Shown here: positions 1-5,005 of the stretch, one piece after another | Numbering within the stretch: the first letter of the stretch is position 1 | Layout: every line of letters begins with the position of its first letter | Origin: Bacteroidales bacterium | Lineage (GTDB): Bacteria > Bacteroidota > Bacteroidia > Bacteroidales > Paludibacteraceae | DNA: 5,540 nt | NCBI GenBank assembly: GCA_900767385.1 | Contig: CAAFYY010000045.1 | Location: 1-5,540, forward strand | Direction of reading: 5' to 3' | The notes under the pieces: generated by a model | The model's database searches: none | Seen by the model: the letters and a program-made list of their open reading frames with translations, nothing else | What the model was told of the DNA's origin: nothing | Position numbers and translations under genes: made by a program

Positions 1-130
1 ACACCTTTAAACGATTGGAATTGATGCCAAAGGTAGTAGAGATGTAGCTAAAAGAGTAACCATCATCTAACATATGCATGTATTTTAGCAATACTGCACA
101 ATTATGTTTCTTTCTTTTTTGTATCGGCAT
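1..130 (-). CDS. N-terminus of a helix-turn-helix transposase-like protein (OrfA type), partial
   Basis: An open frame of 43 codons starts with ATG at 130-128 and runs off the left edge. An in-frame TAG lies 27 bases upstream of the ATG (157-155), and this is the first ATG after it, so the start is well placed. The protein begins with a basic stretch (MPIQKRKKHN). It then has a segment whose pattern, LLKYMHMLDDGYSFSYISTT followed by FGINSNRLKV, matches a helix-turn-helix: a first helix, GYS, a second helix, FGI, and the start of a recognition helix. This pattern is common at the N-terminus of IS3-family OrfA proteins, which bind the ends of the element before transposition. The catalytic part would lie to the left of the window. 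No Shine-Dalgarno sequence is visible; the start codon lies only about six bases beyond the terminal hairpin, which could hide it in transcripts entering from the ABC gene. Confidence 0.55.
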   Translation of the reverse strand, partial: MPIQKRKKHNCAVLLKYMHMLDDGYSFSYISTTFGINSNRLKV

Positions 131-169
131 AATAAAACCCCGAAAGTTTTTTGTCTAACTTTCGGGGTT
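131..169 (-). terminator. Strong hairpin with U-rich tail downstream of the ABC ATPase gene
   Basis: Positions 136-148 and 157-169 form a perfect 13-pair stem with an 8-base loop. On the minus strand the stem is followed by TTTTATTAT, a reasonable terminator tail; on the plus strand the following bases (CATATC) are not. It should end transcripts from the ABC gene, whose stop codon is 44 bases upstream. The same hairpin probably forms the end of the insertion sequence, where it could insulate the transposase gene from outside transcription. No other terminator is seen between 172 and 212. Confidence 0.7.
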
Positions 170-212
170 CATATCAATGACCGTCTCTTGAAATATGTGG
201 TGTTTTCTTCTT

Positions 213-1121
213 TTATAGTGATTGTTTTTCTACTGTTTTAATGAAGATGTCGTCCATAGATGGGGTCTCCATATCAAAGCGGACGAGGGTGCCGGCGTTG
301 CAGGCTTCGGCGAGCAGTTGATTGGCGTTTGTGCCGTGATTCAGACGGAGACGCAATAGGGTGCTGTCGCCGTTTTTCTCTTCAGACAGTGTCTCGACTC
401 CAGAGAATCTTGTGTTGTTGAAGTTCTCAATTTCAACGGTGTAGGTGTTGTCGCGGTGTGACTTACGGATGGTGTCGACTTTGCCTTCAAGGACGACTTT
501 AGCGTTGTTGATGAGTGCGATGTGGTCGCAGAGTTCTTCTACCGACGACATGTTGTGTGTCGAGAAGATGATGGTTGCTCCCTCGTTTTTCAGTTTGAGT
601 ATTTCTTGTTTCATGTAGAATGCGTTGAGGGGGTCGAATCCGCTGAAGGGCTCGTCGAAAATCAATAGCTTGGGGTGATGGGCTACGGTGGTGATGAACT
701 GCACTTTCTGAGCCATGCCTTTGGAGAGGTCAGATACTTTTTTGTTCCACCAAGATTCTATCTCAAAGCGTTCAAACCATTGCTTGAGTTCTCGCATAGC
801 ATCGTGACGGCTCATTCCTTTGAGTTGGGCCAAATACAGCGCCTCTTCGCCTACTTTCATCTTCTTGTAGAGTCCGCGTTCTTCTGGGAGGTATCCTATT
901 TGTGCGGTGTCGTTGAAGGTAAGGTGCTTGCCGTTGAGAAGGACTTCGCCGCTGTCTGGGGCTGTGATGTTGTTGATGATTCTGATCAGCGTGGTTTTTC
1001 CTGCACCATTAGGGCCCAGGAGTCCAAAAATTCCCCCTTCCTCAATGTTGAGGGATACGTTGTCCAAAGCCAGGTGATTGACGAATTGTTTGCTGACGTT
1101 TTTTATCTCGAGCAGTGCCAT
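213..1121 (-). CDS. ABC transporter ATP-binding protein, NatA/DUF4162 type
   Basis: This 302-residue protein is the ATP-hydrolysing subunit of an ABC-2 type exporter and would act on the cytoplasmic face of the inner membrane. Visible motifs are Walker A GPNGAGKT (36-43), a Q-loop region GYLPEERGLY (76-85) in which Glu takes the usual Gln place as is common in NatA-like proteins, signature LSKGMAQKVQ (132-141), Walker B LLIFDEP (152-158) with catalytic Glu157, the D-loop SGFDP, and the switch His189 in STHN. Residues from about 225 to the end fit the DUF4162 C-terminal domain. The length is normal for the family. A promoter -7 box lies 46 bases upstream of the start. Such ATPases usually have an ABC-2 permease gene next to them; here the downstream side carries an insertion-sequence end instead, so the partner is absent from the window. 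The substrate cannot be told; sodium, drug and peptide export are all known for relatives. Confidence 0.93.
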   Translation of the reverse strand: MALLEIKNVSKQFVNHLALDNVSLNIEEGGIFGLLGPNGAGKTTLIRIINNITAPDSGEVLLNGKHLTFNDTAQIGYLPEERGLYKKMKVGEEALYLAQLKGMSRHDAMRELKQWFERFEIESWWNKKVSDLSKGMAQKVQFITTVAHHPKLLIFDEPFSGFDPLNAFYMKQEILKLKNEGATIIFSTHNMSSVEELCDHIALINNAKVVLEGKVDTIRKSHRDNTYTVEIENFNNTRFSGVETLSEEKNGDSTLLRLRLNHGTNANQLLAEACNAGTLVRFDMETPSMDDIFIKTVEKQSL

Positions 1122-1166
1122 TGTGTATGTATTTGGTAGGGATAATTCTGTTGTAGAAAATCACTA

Positions 1167-1174
1167 CAAAGATA
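1167..1174 (-). promoter_or_regulatory. Promoter -7 box of the ABC ATPase gene
   Basis: The minus strand reads TATCTTTG, an exact match to the Bacteroidetes TAnnTTTG element. Transcription would start near 1163, giving a leader of about 42 bases. No TTTG -33 element sits at the expected distance; that position is taken by the palindrome at 1191-1203. Confidence 0.6.
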
Positions 1175-1190
1175 GACATTTTTCTTCAAT

Positions 1191-1203
1191 TGTGGATTCC
1201 ACA
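1191..1203. promoter_or_regulatory. 13-base palindrome between two divergent promoters, possible operator
   Basis: TGTGGATTCCACA is a perfect 6-1-6 inverted repeat. It lies between the -7 box of the ABC gene (1167-1174) and the -33 element of the tRNA-Arg promoter (1211-1214), and covers the place where the ABC promoter should have its -33 element. The position suits a binding site for a dimeric regulator. No regulator gene is next to it and chance cannot be excluded. Confidence 0.3.
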
Positions 1204-1210
1204 GAAAATA

Positions 1211-1242
1211 TTTGGATATGTTAGAAAAATGTTGTTACTTTG
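1211..1242 (+). promoter_or_regulatory. Promoter of tRNA-Arg
   Basis: TTTG at 1211-1214, a 20-base spacer, and TTACTTTG at 1235-1242 resemble the Bacteroidetes consensus, with one mismatch in the -7 element (T instead of A in the second position). Transcription would start close to 1248-1250, a few bases before the mature tRNA. Confidence 0.65.
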
Positions 1243-1255
1243 CAGCCGCAATGTT

Positions 1256-1329
1256 GGTCTCGTAGCTCAGCTGGATAGAGCAACAGCCTTCTAAGCTGTG
1301 GGTCTCGGGTTCGAATCCCGACGAGATCA
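1256..1329 (+). tRNA. tRNA-Arg (anticodon UCU)
   Basis: A complete 74-base cloverleaf can be folded by hand. The acceptor stem is 1256-1262 with 1322-1328 (one G-U pair). The D stem is GCTC/GAGC (1265-1268 with 1278-1281). The anticodon stem is ACAGC/GCTGT (1283-1287 with 1295-1299), its loop is CTTCTAA, and the anticodon TCT is at 1290-1292. The T arm is 1305-1309 with 1317-1321 and a TTCGAAT loop. The discriminator is A1329. CCA is not encoded and must be added after transcription. It reads AGA (and perhaps AGG) codons. U36 and A37 make it a potential target for t6A formation and for the TcdA enzyme encoded nearby. It has its own promoter and terminator and is the only plus-strand gene. Confidence 0.97.
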
Positions 1330-1357
1330 CATTCTTGTTTTTTCATCATTAGTTGTG

Positions 1358-1394
1358 AGAGCTTTACACTGTTTCAGTGTGAAGCTCTTTTTTT
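1358..1394 (+). terminator. Intrinsic terminator of tRNA-Arg
   Basis: A 14-pair stem (1358-1371 with 1375-1388, one G-U pair) with a 3-base loop is followed by seven T residues (1388-1394). It lies 28 bases after the tRNA. The opposite strand has no U-tract, so it acts only on plus-strand transcripts. Confidence 0.88.
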
Positions 1395-1471
1395 GTTTCC
1401 TCTCCTTTCTTTTGTTTCCCTTGCAGCGGCATTGACGTAGCTTCAAGTTTGTTTTTTCGTGAGAGATTTAC

Positions 1472-1491
1472 AAAAAAATGACTTTTTGTCA
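1472..1491 (-). terminator. Weak terminator-like hairpin at the tcdA stop codon
   Basis: On the minus strand TGAC, AAAAA and GTCA form a 4-pair stem and loop, followed by seven T residues (1478-1472). The TGA stop codon is inside the stem. The U-tract is good but the stem is short; four possible G-U pairs at its base could lengthen it. Nothing better is seen between 1395 and 1488, and the convergent tRNA-Arg transcript ends in the same interval. Confidence 0.3.
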
Positions 1492-2229
1492 CCCCTCTTG
1501 AGGTTTTCTTCGGATGGTGAGTTCTTGCAGAATGTGTGCAGCGATGTGGCAACCGAAGAGAGCTGGCATGTAGGAGATCGTGCCAGGAGAGGTGAGTTTG
1601 TTGGGTTCTCCTTCGTTGGTCATAAGGGTGTCAAGGCTGACCGGTTCGGGAGAGTAGACTACTGTGGCTCCCCGTTTCACTCCGAGATGATGTAGTTTTT
1701 TTCTTACGGCGCGGGCAAGGTGGCAGTATTGAGATTTGGCGATGTCGCAGACACGGATTTCTTCCGGTTTGAACTTTCCGCCTGCTCCCATGCTGGAGAT
1801 GATGGGTAGACCGAGTTTGATGGCGTAGTAGATCAGGAAGGTCTTTGGGCTTAAGGTGTCGATGGCGTCAACGACATAGCTGTATGGCGCTGCCTGGAGC
1901 AGTTCTATGGTCTCGTCATCACGTAGAAAGGTGTTGTGGACGTGAAGGCGGATGTCGGGGTTGATGTCGCGCAAACGGTTGGCGAGCACTTCGGCTTTCG
2001 GTTGACCGAGGGTAGAGTGGAGTGCTATGAGCTGTCTGTTGATGTTGGTCTGACACACAGTGTCGGCATCCACGATGGTCAGTTCGCCAACACCGGCACG
2101 GCACAGCATCTCGGCAGCGTAGGCTCCTACGCCTCCCAAACCGACGATGAGGATGTGGCTGTTCTGTAATATGGCGACGCCTTCATCGCCAACCAATAGT
2201 GCCGTTCGGCTGTTCCAGTGGTCTGTCAT
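1489..2229 (-). CDS. tcdA: tRNA threonylcarbamoyladenosine dehydratase TcdA (ThiF/E1 superfamily)
   Basis: TcdA uses ATP to convert t6A at position 37 of ANN-decoding tRNAs to its cyclic form (ct6A), which sharpens decoding; it is cytoplasmic. The 246-residue protein has the E1-like nucleotide fold: GLGGVG (30-35) in the Rossmann glycine loop, the acidic strand end VDAD (53-56), NINRQ (62-66) with the conserved Arg, Lys78 in GQPKAE, and DAIDT (121-125) near the ATP site. The order and spacing follow E. coli TcdA (CsdL/YgdL), which is about 268 residues; this copy is somewhat shorter at the N-terminus and in the C-terminal part. The absence of a rhodanese domain or ThiS/MoaD neighbours argues against ThiF or MoeB. 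The start is eight bases after the stop of the YitT gene, so both are probably read from the promoter at 3190-3220. No csdA/csdE partner is visible. Confidence 0.88.
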   Translation of the reverse strand: MTDHWNSRTALLVGDEGVAILQNSHILIVGLGGVGAYAAEMLCRAGVGELTIVDADTVCQTNINRQLIALHSTLGQPKAEVLANRLRDINPDIRLHVHNTFLRDDETIELLQAAPYSYVVDAIDTLSPKTFLIYYAIKLGLPIISSMGAGGKFKPEEIRVCDIAKSQYCHLARAVRKKLHHLGVKRGATVVYSPEPVSLDTLMTNEGEPNKLTSPGTISYMPALFGCHIAAHILQELTIRRKPQEG

Positions 2230-2237
2230 AGAGATTA

Positions 2238-3179
2238 TTATTTGATTGCGTCAAAGCCTTGCCCGTATACACCCATGACTGCTGTCTCGGTGATGAATGC
2301 GTTGGGGTCCTCTTCTTTGATGAGTTGGAAGATGTCGCTTGATTCGTGTTTGCGAGCCATGATGGTCAATACCTTGCATGGTTCTTGGGAATGCCAGCCC
2401 ATGCCTTCAAGGATGGTGACGCCACGTCTGGTTTCGTTGTTGATGCGGTCGGCAATTTCTTTGTATTTCTTTGAGAAGACGAAGAACTGAACGCTCTGTC
2501 GGCGGCTGTTGACCACGATGTCTATCACGTTGGTCATAACGACCATGACAATCAGACCGTAGATGACGTTGCGTATGTTGTTCTCGGGCAGGTAGTAGGA
2601 AGACGAGATGATGATGATGTCGCAGCACATCAGCGCTTTGCCCAAAGAGATGTCTTTGTATTTGTTGACGATTTTGGCAATGATGTCGGTGCCGCCCGAG
2701 GAGCCATTGTTCATAAAGACAAAGCCCATGCCTATGCCGGAGAATATGGCGCCGAGGATGCTGGCCATGAAGAGATCTTCACTGCCGAATTCGATGATTG
2801 GTTGGAAGAGTTCCATGTCGGCTACTGGAATCATGAACCAGCCTGAGATGGCGATGACCCCGAAGATGGTGCGTAGAAAGAAACTGAATCCAAGCGGTTT
2901 GATGGCGAAGGCAAGGAGTATGACGTTCATAAGGGCATAGGTCATTGAGATGGGGATGTGTCCGTTGGTTGCAAGGTAAACCATGGAGGAGATGCCAGAT
3001 GCTCCTCCGCCAACGATTTTATTGGGGATGAGGAATATCTGCCAGGCAAGCGAGAAAATCAGGAGCCCTGCTGCTACCATAAAGTAGGATTTTGCCCCTT
3101 CAAGGATGTCTTTTTTTGTTGCTGTCATGTTGCTACAGTCTGTTTTAGAGTTGTTTTCGTCAGAGTGTTCATAACTCAT
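2238..3179 (-). CDS. YitT family membrane protein (DUF161 plus DUF2179)
   Basis: This 313-residue inner-membrane protein has unknown substrate; YitT relatives are thought to be transporters but this is not settled. Hydrophobic segments lie near 33-52, 78-95, 100-119, 138-156, 184-198 and 205-223. Two glycine-rich motifs, GGGASG (57-62) and GSSGGTD (159-165), sit at equivalent places in the two halves, as expected for this family. Residues from about 230 to 313 (QFFVFSKKYKEIADRI onward) form the soluble DUF2179 domain, a ligand-binding-like fold. The length is slightly above the usual because of a polar N-terminal tail. A second possible start at Met18 (3128) leaves a tail of normal length and a leader of about 58 bases, whereas Met1 would leave only about 7 bases after the predicted transcription start. 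It is the first gene of a unit with tcdA. Confidence 0.9.
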   Translation of the reverse strand: MSYEHSDENNSKTDCSNMTATKKDILEGAKSYFMVAAGLLIFSLAWQIFLIPNKIVGGGASGISSMVYLATNGHIPISMTYALMNVILLAFAIKPLGFSFFLRTIFGVIAISGWFMIPVADMELFQPIIEFGSEDLFMASILGAIFSGIGMGFVFMNNGSSGGTDIIAKIVNKYKDISLGKALMCCDIIIISSSYYLPENNIRNVIYGLIVMVVMTNVIDIVVNSRRQSVQFFVFSKKYKEIADRINNETRRGVTILEGMGWHSQEPCKVLTIMARKHESSDIFQLIKEEDPNAFITETAVMGVYGQGFDAIK

Positions 3180-3189
3180 TTTGCTGCCG

Positions 3190-3220
3190 CAAAGGTAAGT
3201 GATTTTTTGTTGTTGGCAAA
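3190..3220 (-). promoter_or_regulatory. Promoter of the YitT-tcdA unit
   Basis: On the minus strand TTTG (3220-3217), a 19-base spacer, and TACCTTTG (3197-3190) match the Bacteroidetes promoter consensus exactly. The expected start of transcription is near 3186. The -33 element is also the end of the upstream gene's terminator U-tract. Confidence 0.8.
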
Positions 3221-3255
3221 AAGCAGAGCCACATAGCTTGATGTCTATGTGGCTC
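3218..3255 (-). terminator. Intrinsic terminator of the DUF5606 gene
   Basis: A perfect 11-pair stem (3226-3236 with 3245-3255, GAGCCACATAG on the minus strand) with an 8-base loop is followed by TGCTTTTT on the minus strand. It lies 29 bases after the stop codon. The tail overlaps the -33 element of the next promoter. Confidence 0.8.
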
Positions 3256-3284
3256 GGATGCTATAAATATGATTGTCTTCTCTA

Positions 3285-3698
3285 TTATTCTTCGGTGGCA
3301 GGTGATTCGTCGGCTTTGAAGTCGGTGAGACCTTTCTCAACGTGGAGGTTGTACCATTGAATGAGTTTCTTGATGTCGGTTGCGTGAACGCGCTCTTTGT
3401 CGTAGTCTGGCAACACTTTCTCGAAGTAGGCGTGGAGTTCATCGTTTGATGCTTTGGTGGTGGTTGATGCCTTACCGCCATTTTCAAACTCAAACATCTT
3501 CTGCATCACGTCGTAAAGAGGAATGTCCTCTGAGTAGGTGAACATGGAGATATCTGAAAGAGCCACGATTCTATCGCGGGTGTAGGTTGGTATGCGTTTG
3601 CCATCAAGGAGAGATTCCACGATGAGCATATTTTTGCCTTGTGATACGATTTTGAAGAGTCCCGGACGACCCGAGATGGAGAGAATGTCCTTTACCAT
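3285..3698 (-). CDS. DUF5606 domain protein, conserved in Bacteroidetes, function unknown
   Basis: The protein has 137 residues, no signal peptide and no membrane segment, so it should be cytoplasmic. The N-terminal part (1-60; ILSISGRPGLFKIVSQGKNM, then IPTYTRDRIVALSDISMFT) reads as a small beta-rich domain. A Gly/Lys/Ser/Thr linker lies near 73-85. A helical segment (86-126) contains FEKVLPDYDKERVHATDIKK and IQWYNLHVEKGLTDF, and the tail is acidic. This is the standard layout of DUF5606, a family I recognise from Bacteroidetes; its function is unknown to me and nothing in the window reveals it. The start at 3698 fits the usual MxKDIxSISGxPGL beginning. No TAnnTTTG box is found in the 38 bases between this gene and the tRNA-Met terminator, so its promoter is not identified; read-through from the tRNA is possible. 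Confidence 0.85.
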   Translation of the reverse strand: MVKDILSISGRPGLFKIVSQGKNMLIVESLLDGKRIPTYTRDRIVALSDISMFTYSEDIPLYDVMQKMFEFENGGKASTTTKASNDELHAYFEKVLPDYDKERVHATDIKKLIQWYNLHVEKGLTDFKADESPATEE

Positions 3699-3736
3699 TG
3701 TCTTTGTTGTTTAGTTTTAGTGAGATTTAGTAATTT

Positions 3737-3774
3737 AAAAAAACAAGGGAGTCGCCGTTAAGCAACTCCCTTGT
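3737..3774 (-). terminator. Intrinsic terminator directly after tRNA-Met
   Basis: A stem of 9-10 pairs (3743-3752 with 3765-3774; CAAGGGAGT with ACTCCCTTG) and a 12-base loop is followed by seven T residues on the minus strand (3743-3737). The stem begins on the last base of the encoded CCA, so the terminator leaves almost no 3' trailer on the tRNA. Confidence 0.88.
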
Positions 3775-3850
3775 GGTAGCGGGAATGAGAATTGAACTCA
3801 TGACCTCCGGGTTATGAATCCGACGCTCTAACCAACTGAGCTATCCCGCC
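3774..3850 (-). tRNA. tRNA-Met (anticodon CAU), CCA encoded
   Basis: The minus strand from 3850 begins GGCGGGATAGCTCAGTTGGT and folds as a full cloverleaf. The acceptor stem closes with a G1-U72 wobble. The D stem is GCTC/GAGC. The anticodon stem is TCGGA/CCCGG, with a terminal T-G wobble and an A-C mismatch next to the loop TTCATAA. The T arm is ATGAG/CTCAT. The discriminator A is at 3777, and CCA is encoded at 3776-3774. CAU could also mean initiator tRNA or lysidine-type tRNA-Ile. The initiator is unlikely because position 1 is paired and the three G-C pairs at the base of the anticodon stem are missing; elongator Met fits best. U36 and A37 make it a t6A-type tRNA. Confidence 0.9.
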
Positions 3851-3876
3851 ATCGTTTAACCCATCAAATGGGAGTG

Positions 3877-3908
3877 CAAAATTACTGTTTTATTGCGTTT
3901 ATTGCAAA
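3877..3908 (-). promoter_or_regulatory. Promoter of tRNA-Met
   Basis: On the minus strand TTTG (3908-3905), a 20-base spacer, and TAATTTTG (3884-3877) match the Bacteroidetes consensus. The transcription start is expected near 3873, about 23 bases before the tRNA. No clear terminator for the upstream HIT gene is seen in 3909-3990, so the greA-HIT transcript may also run into the tRNA. Confidence 0.8.
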
Positions 3909-3990
3909 TTTTTTCGCCTTATTTTTTGTGCGTACCTATCTGTCTTATTCTGTGTGTCTTATGGTGTATTTTGTGAGCAAAAACGGATGC

Positions 3991-4398
3991 TTAGGCTTGC
4001 ATCTTACGCCATTCTTCCGCAATTTTTTTCGCGATTTCCACCATTTCTTCTTCAGGAAGGTGCAATTTTGGCTTCTCGATGGAGAGGTCGCCTTCGCGTT
4101 GAAGTGGAACGAGATGAACATGCACGTGAGGCACTTCCATGCCCATCACGGCTACGCCGATGCGTTTGCAAGGAACAGCTTTCTCCAATGCCAAAGCAAC
4201 GTCTTTTGCAAAGAGCATTAGACCGCTGTAGGTCTCGTTGTCGAGGTGGAAGATGTAGTCGTCCTCTTTCTTTGGAATCACCAGGGTGTGACCTTTGGCC
4301 ATAGGGGCAATGTCCAGAAAAGCGAAATAGTTTTCGTTTTCTGCAACCTTATAGCAAGGAATCTCTCCGTTGATGATACGTGTGAACAGTGTTGCCAT
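3991..4398 (-). CDS. HIT family hydrolase (HINT-like)
   Basis: HIT proteins of this branch split nucleoside phosphoramidates and aminoacyl-adenylates, releasing AMP; they are small cytoplasmic dimers. The 135-residue protein has the family layout: the N-terminus FTRIINGEIPCYKV (5-18), FAFLDIAPMAKGHTLVIPK (25-43) with the conserved D-I-x-P and G-H-T-L-V-I-P blocks, and the catalytic triad motif HVHVHLVP (91-98) with the nucleophilic His expected at 93. The C-terminal third (KPKLHLPEEEMVEIAKKIAE) is a helical tail. The length is normal for bacterial HINT. It begins 12 bases after the greA stop codon, so it is co-transcribed with greA, a pairing I have seen in Bacteroidetes. The physiological substrate is not known. 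Confidence 0.93.
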   Translation of the reverse strand: MATLFTRIINGEIPCYKVAENENYFAFLDIAPMAKGHTLVIPKKEDDYIFHLDNETYSGLMLFAKDVALALEKAVPCKRIGVAVMGMEVPHVHVHLVPLQREGDLSIEKPKLHLPEEEMVEIAKKIAEEWRKMQA

Positions 4399-4410
4399 CG
4401 ATGTTCTTTT

Positions 4411-4881
4411 TTATAAGGAGATGTTGAGGATTTCGAGTTTCATCGCGCCGGCTGGTACAATGACTTCAACGATATCGCCGACTTTTTTACCGAGCAAAGC
4501 CTTGCCAATCGGTGTGCTTGTAGCGAGCTTGCCTTCTTTGCGGTTGGCTTCACTCTCTGAAACAAGCATATAGGTGTTCTCTTTGCCTGTGCCGAGGTTC
4601 TTGACAGTCACTTTGTTCAAGATTTGAACGGTGTCTGTTGAGAGATGACTCTCATCAATTACGCGGGCATTGGCCAGAGTGTCTTTCAGTTGTGCAATCT
4701 TCATCTCAAGCATACCTTGTGCCTCTTTGGCGGCATCATATTCGGAGTTCTCCGACAAGTCACCCTTGTCGCGAGCTTCTGCGATGGCAGCTGAGATGGC
4801 TGGGCGTTCTACTGATTCCATGTGGGCTATCTGATCAAGGAGCTTCTTGTAGCCCTCTTCTGTCATGTAAACTGTTGCCAT
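4411..4881 (-). CDS. greA: Transcription elongation factor GreA
   Basis: GreA enters the secondary channel of RNA polymerase and stimulates cleavage of the backtracked RNA 3' end, rescuing stalled complexes. The 156-residue protein has the normal length. Residues 1-75 form the antiparallel coiled coil, with the tip GDLSENSEYDAAKE (40-53) carrying the catalytic acidic residues Asp41 and Glu44. Residues from about 82 to 156 form the FKBP-like C-terminal domain that contacts polymerase (VTVKNLGTGKENTYMLV, then STPIGKALLGKKVGD). The start MATVYMTEEGYKKL aligns with the family. It heads a unit with the HIT gene. Its -7 box lies about 117 bases upstream and the leader holds a terminator-like hairpin, which suggests control by premature termination. 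Confidence 0.96.
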   Translation of the reverse strand: MATVYMTEEGYKKLLDQIAHMESVERPAISAAIAEARDKGDLSENSEYDAAKEAQGMLEMKIAQLKDTLANARVIDESHLSTDTVQILNKVTVKNLGTGKENTYMLVSESEANRKEGKLATSTPIGKALLGKKVGDIVEVIVPAGAMKLEILNISL

Positions 4882-4933
4882 TTTATCTTCTTGTTATCTT
4901 CTTTTTGTCTGAGTGATATTGCATTAAGATGGG

Positions 4934-4975
4934 AAAAACAAAAAGAATTTCAACTTAGTCGGCTGAAACTCTTTT
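4934..4975 (-). terminator. Terminator-like hairpin inside the greA leader (possible attenuator)
   Basis: On the minus strand AAAAGAGTTTCA (4975-4964) pairs with TGAAATTCTTTT (4952-4941) over 12 pairs, one of them G-U, with an 11-base loop. It is followed by T, G and five T residues (4940-4934). The corresponding plus-strand fold has an A-C mismatch at the G-U position, so the structure is better as minus-strand RNA. It lies between the predicted greA promoter and the start codon, about 53 bases before the ATG. It could instead end an unseen transcript from further right. Confidence 0.5.
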
Positions 4976-4997
4976 AGACCCCTCATGTTTGCGAGTG

Positions 4998-5005
4998 CAA
5001 AGATA
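4998..5005 (-). promoter_or_regulatory. Promoter -7 box for greA-HIT
   Basis: The minus strand reads TATCTTTG, an exact match to TAnnTTTG. No TTTG is found at the usual -33 distance, so the promoter is either activator-dependent or weaker than those of the tRNAs. The box is embedded in the inverted repeat AGTGC (4994-4998) and GCACT (5006-5010). Transcription would begin near 4994, giving a leader of about 113 bases. Confidence 0.6.

Larger units (their letters stand above)
1..171 (-). mobile_element. End of an insertion sequence, probably IS3 family (IS150-like), cut by the window edge
   Basis: Read on the minus strand, the segment begins TGAACCCCGAAAGTTAGACA at 171-152. It folds into a perfect 13-pair hairpin (136-148 with 157-169) and then opens into a helix-turn-helix reading frame that starts at 130. 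A TG end, a C-rich or G-rich block followed by AAAGTTAGACA, and an adjacent short OrfA-type gene is the layout I know from IS150-like members of the IS3 family. That assignment comes from memory of the family, not from a database match. The other end, the second reading frame (DDE integrase) and any target duplication lie outside the window, so the outer boundary at 171 is an inference. The alternative is that the hairpin is only the terminator of the ABC gene and the reading frame is an unrelated DNA-binding gene. Confidence 0.55.

Noticed and set aside
11..70. Plus-strand short frame ending at 68-70 that reads like a protein tail
   Set aside because: It is closed by a stop at 8-10 and is the complement of the helix-turn-helix frame, which has a start codon, an upstream in-frame stop and a recognisable motif.
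675..1139. Plus-strand frame of 154 codons opposite the ABC ATPase
   Set aside because: It lies antisense to a gene with every ABC motif intact and shows no domain of its own.
1256..1329. tRNA-Arg as an integration site for an island
   Set aside because: No repeat of the tRNA 3' end and no integrase gene were found in the window, and the tRNA is followed directly by its own terminator.
1364..1695. Short frames on both strands around the tcdA 3' end
   Set aside because: They overlap the tRNA-Arg terminator or lie antisense to or out of frame with tcdA, and have unremarkable low-complexity sequence.
3868..4304. Plus-strand frames opposite the HIT gene
   Set aside because: They are antisense shadows of a gene with an intact HVHVH motif; the Phe-rich beginning comes from the T-rich spacer.
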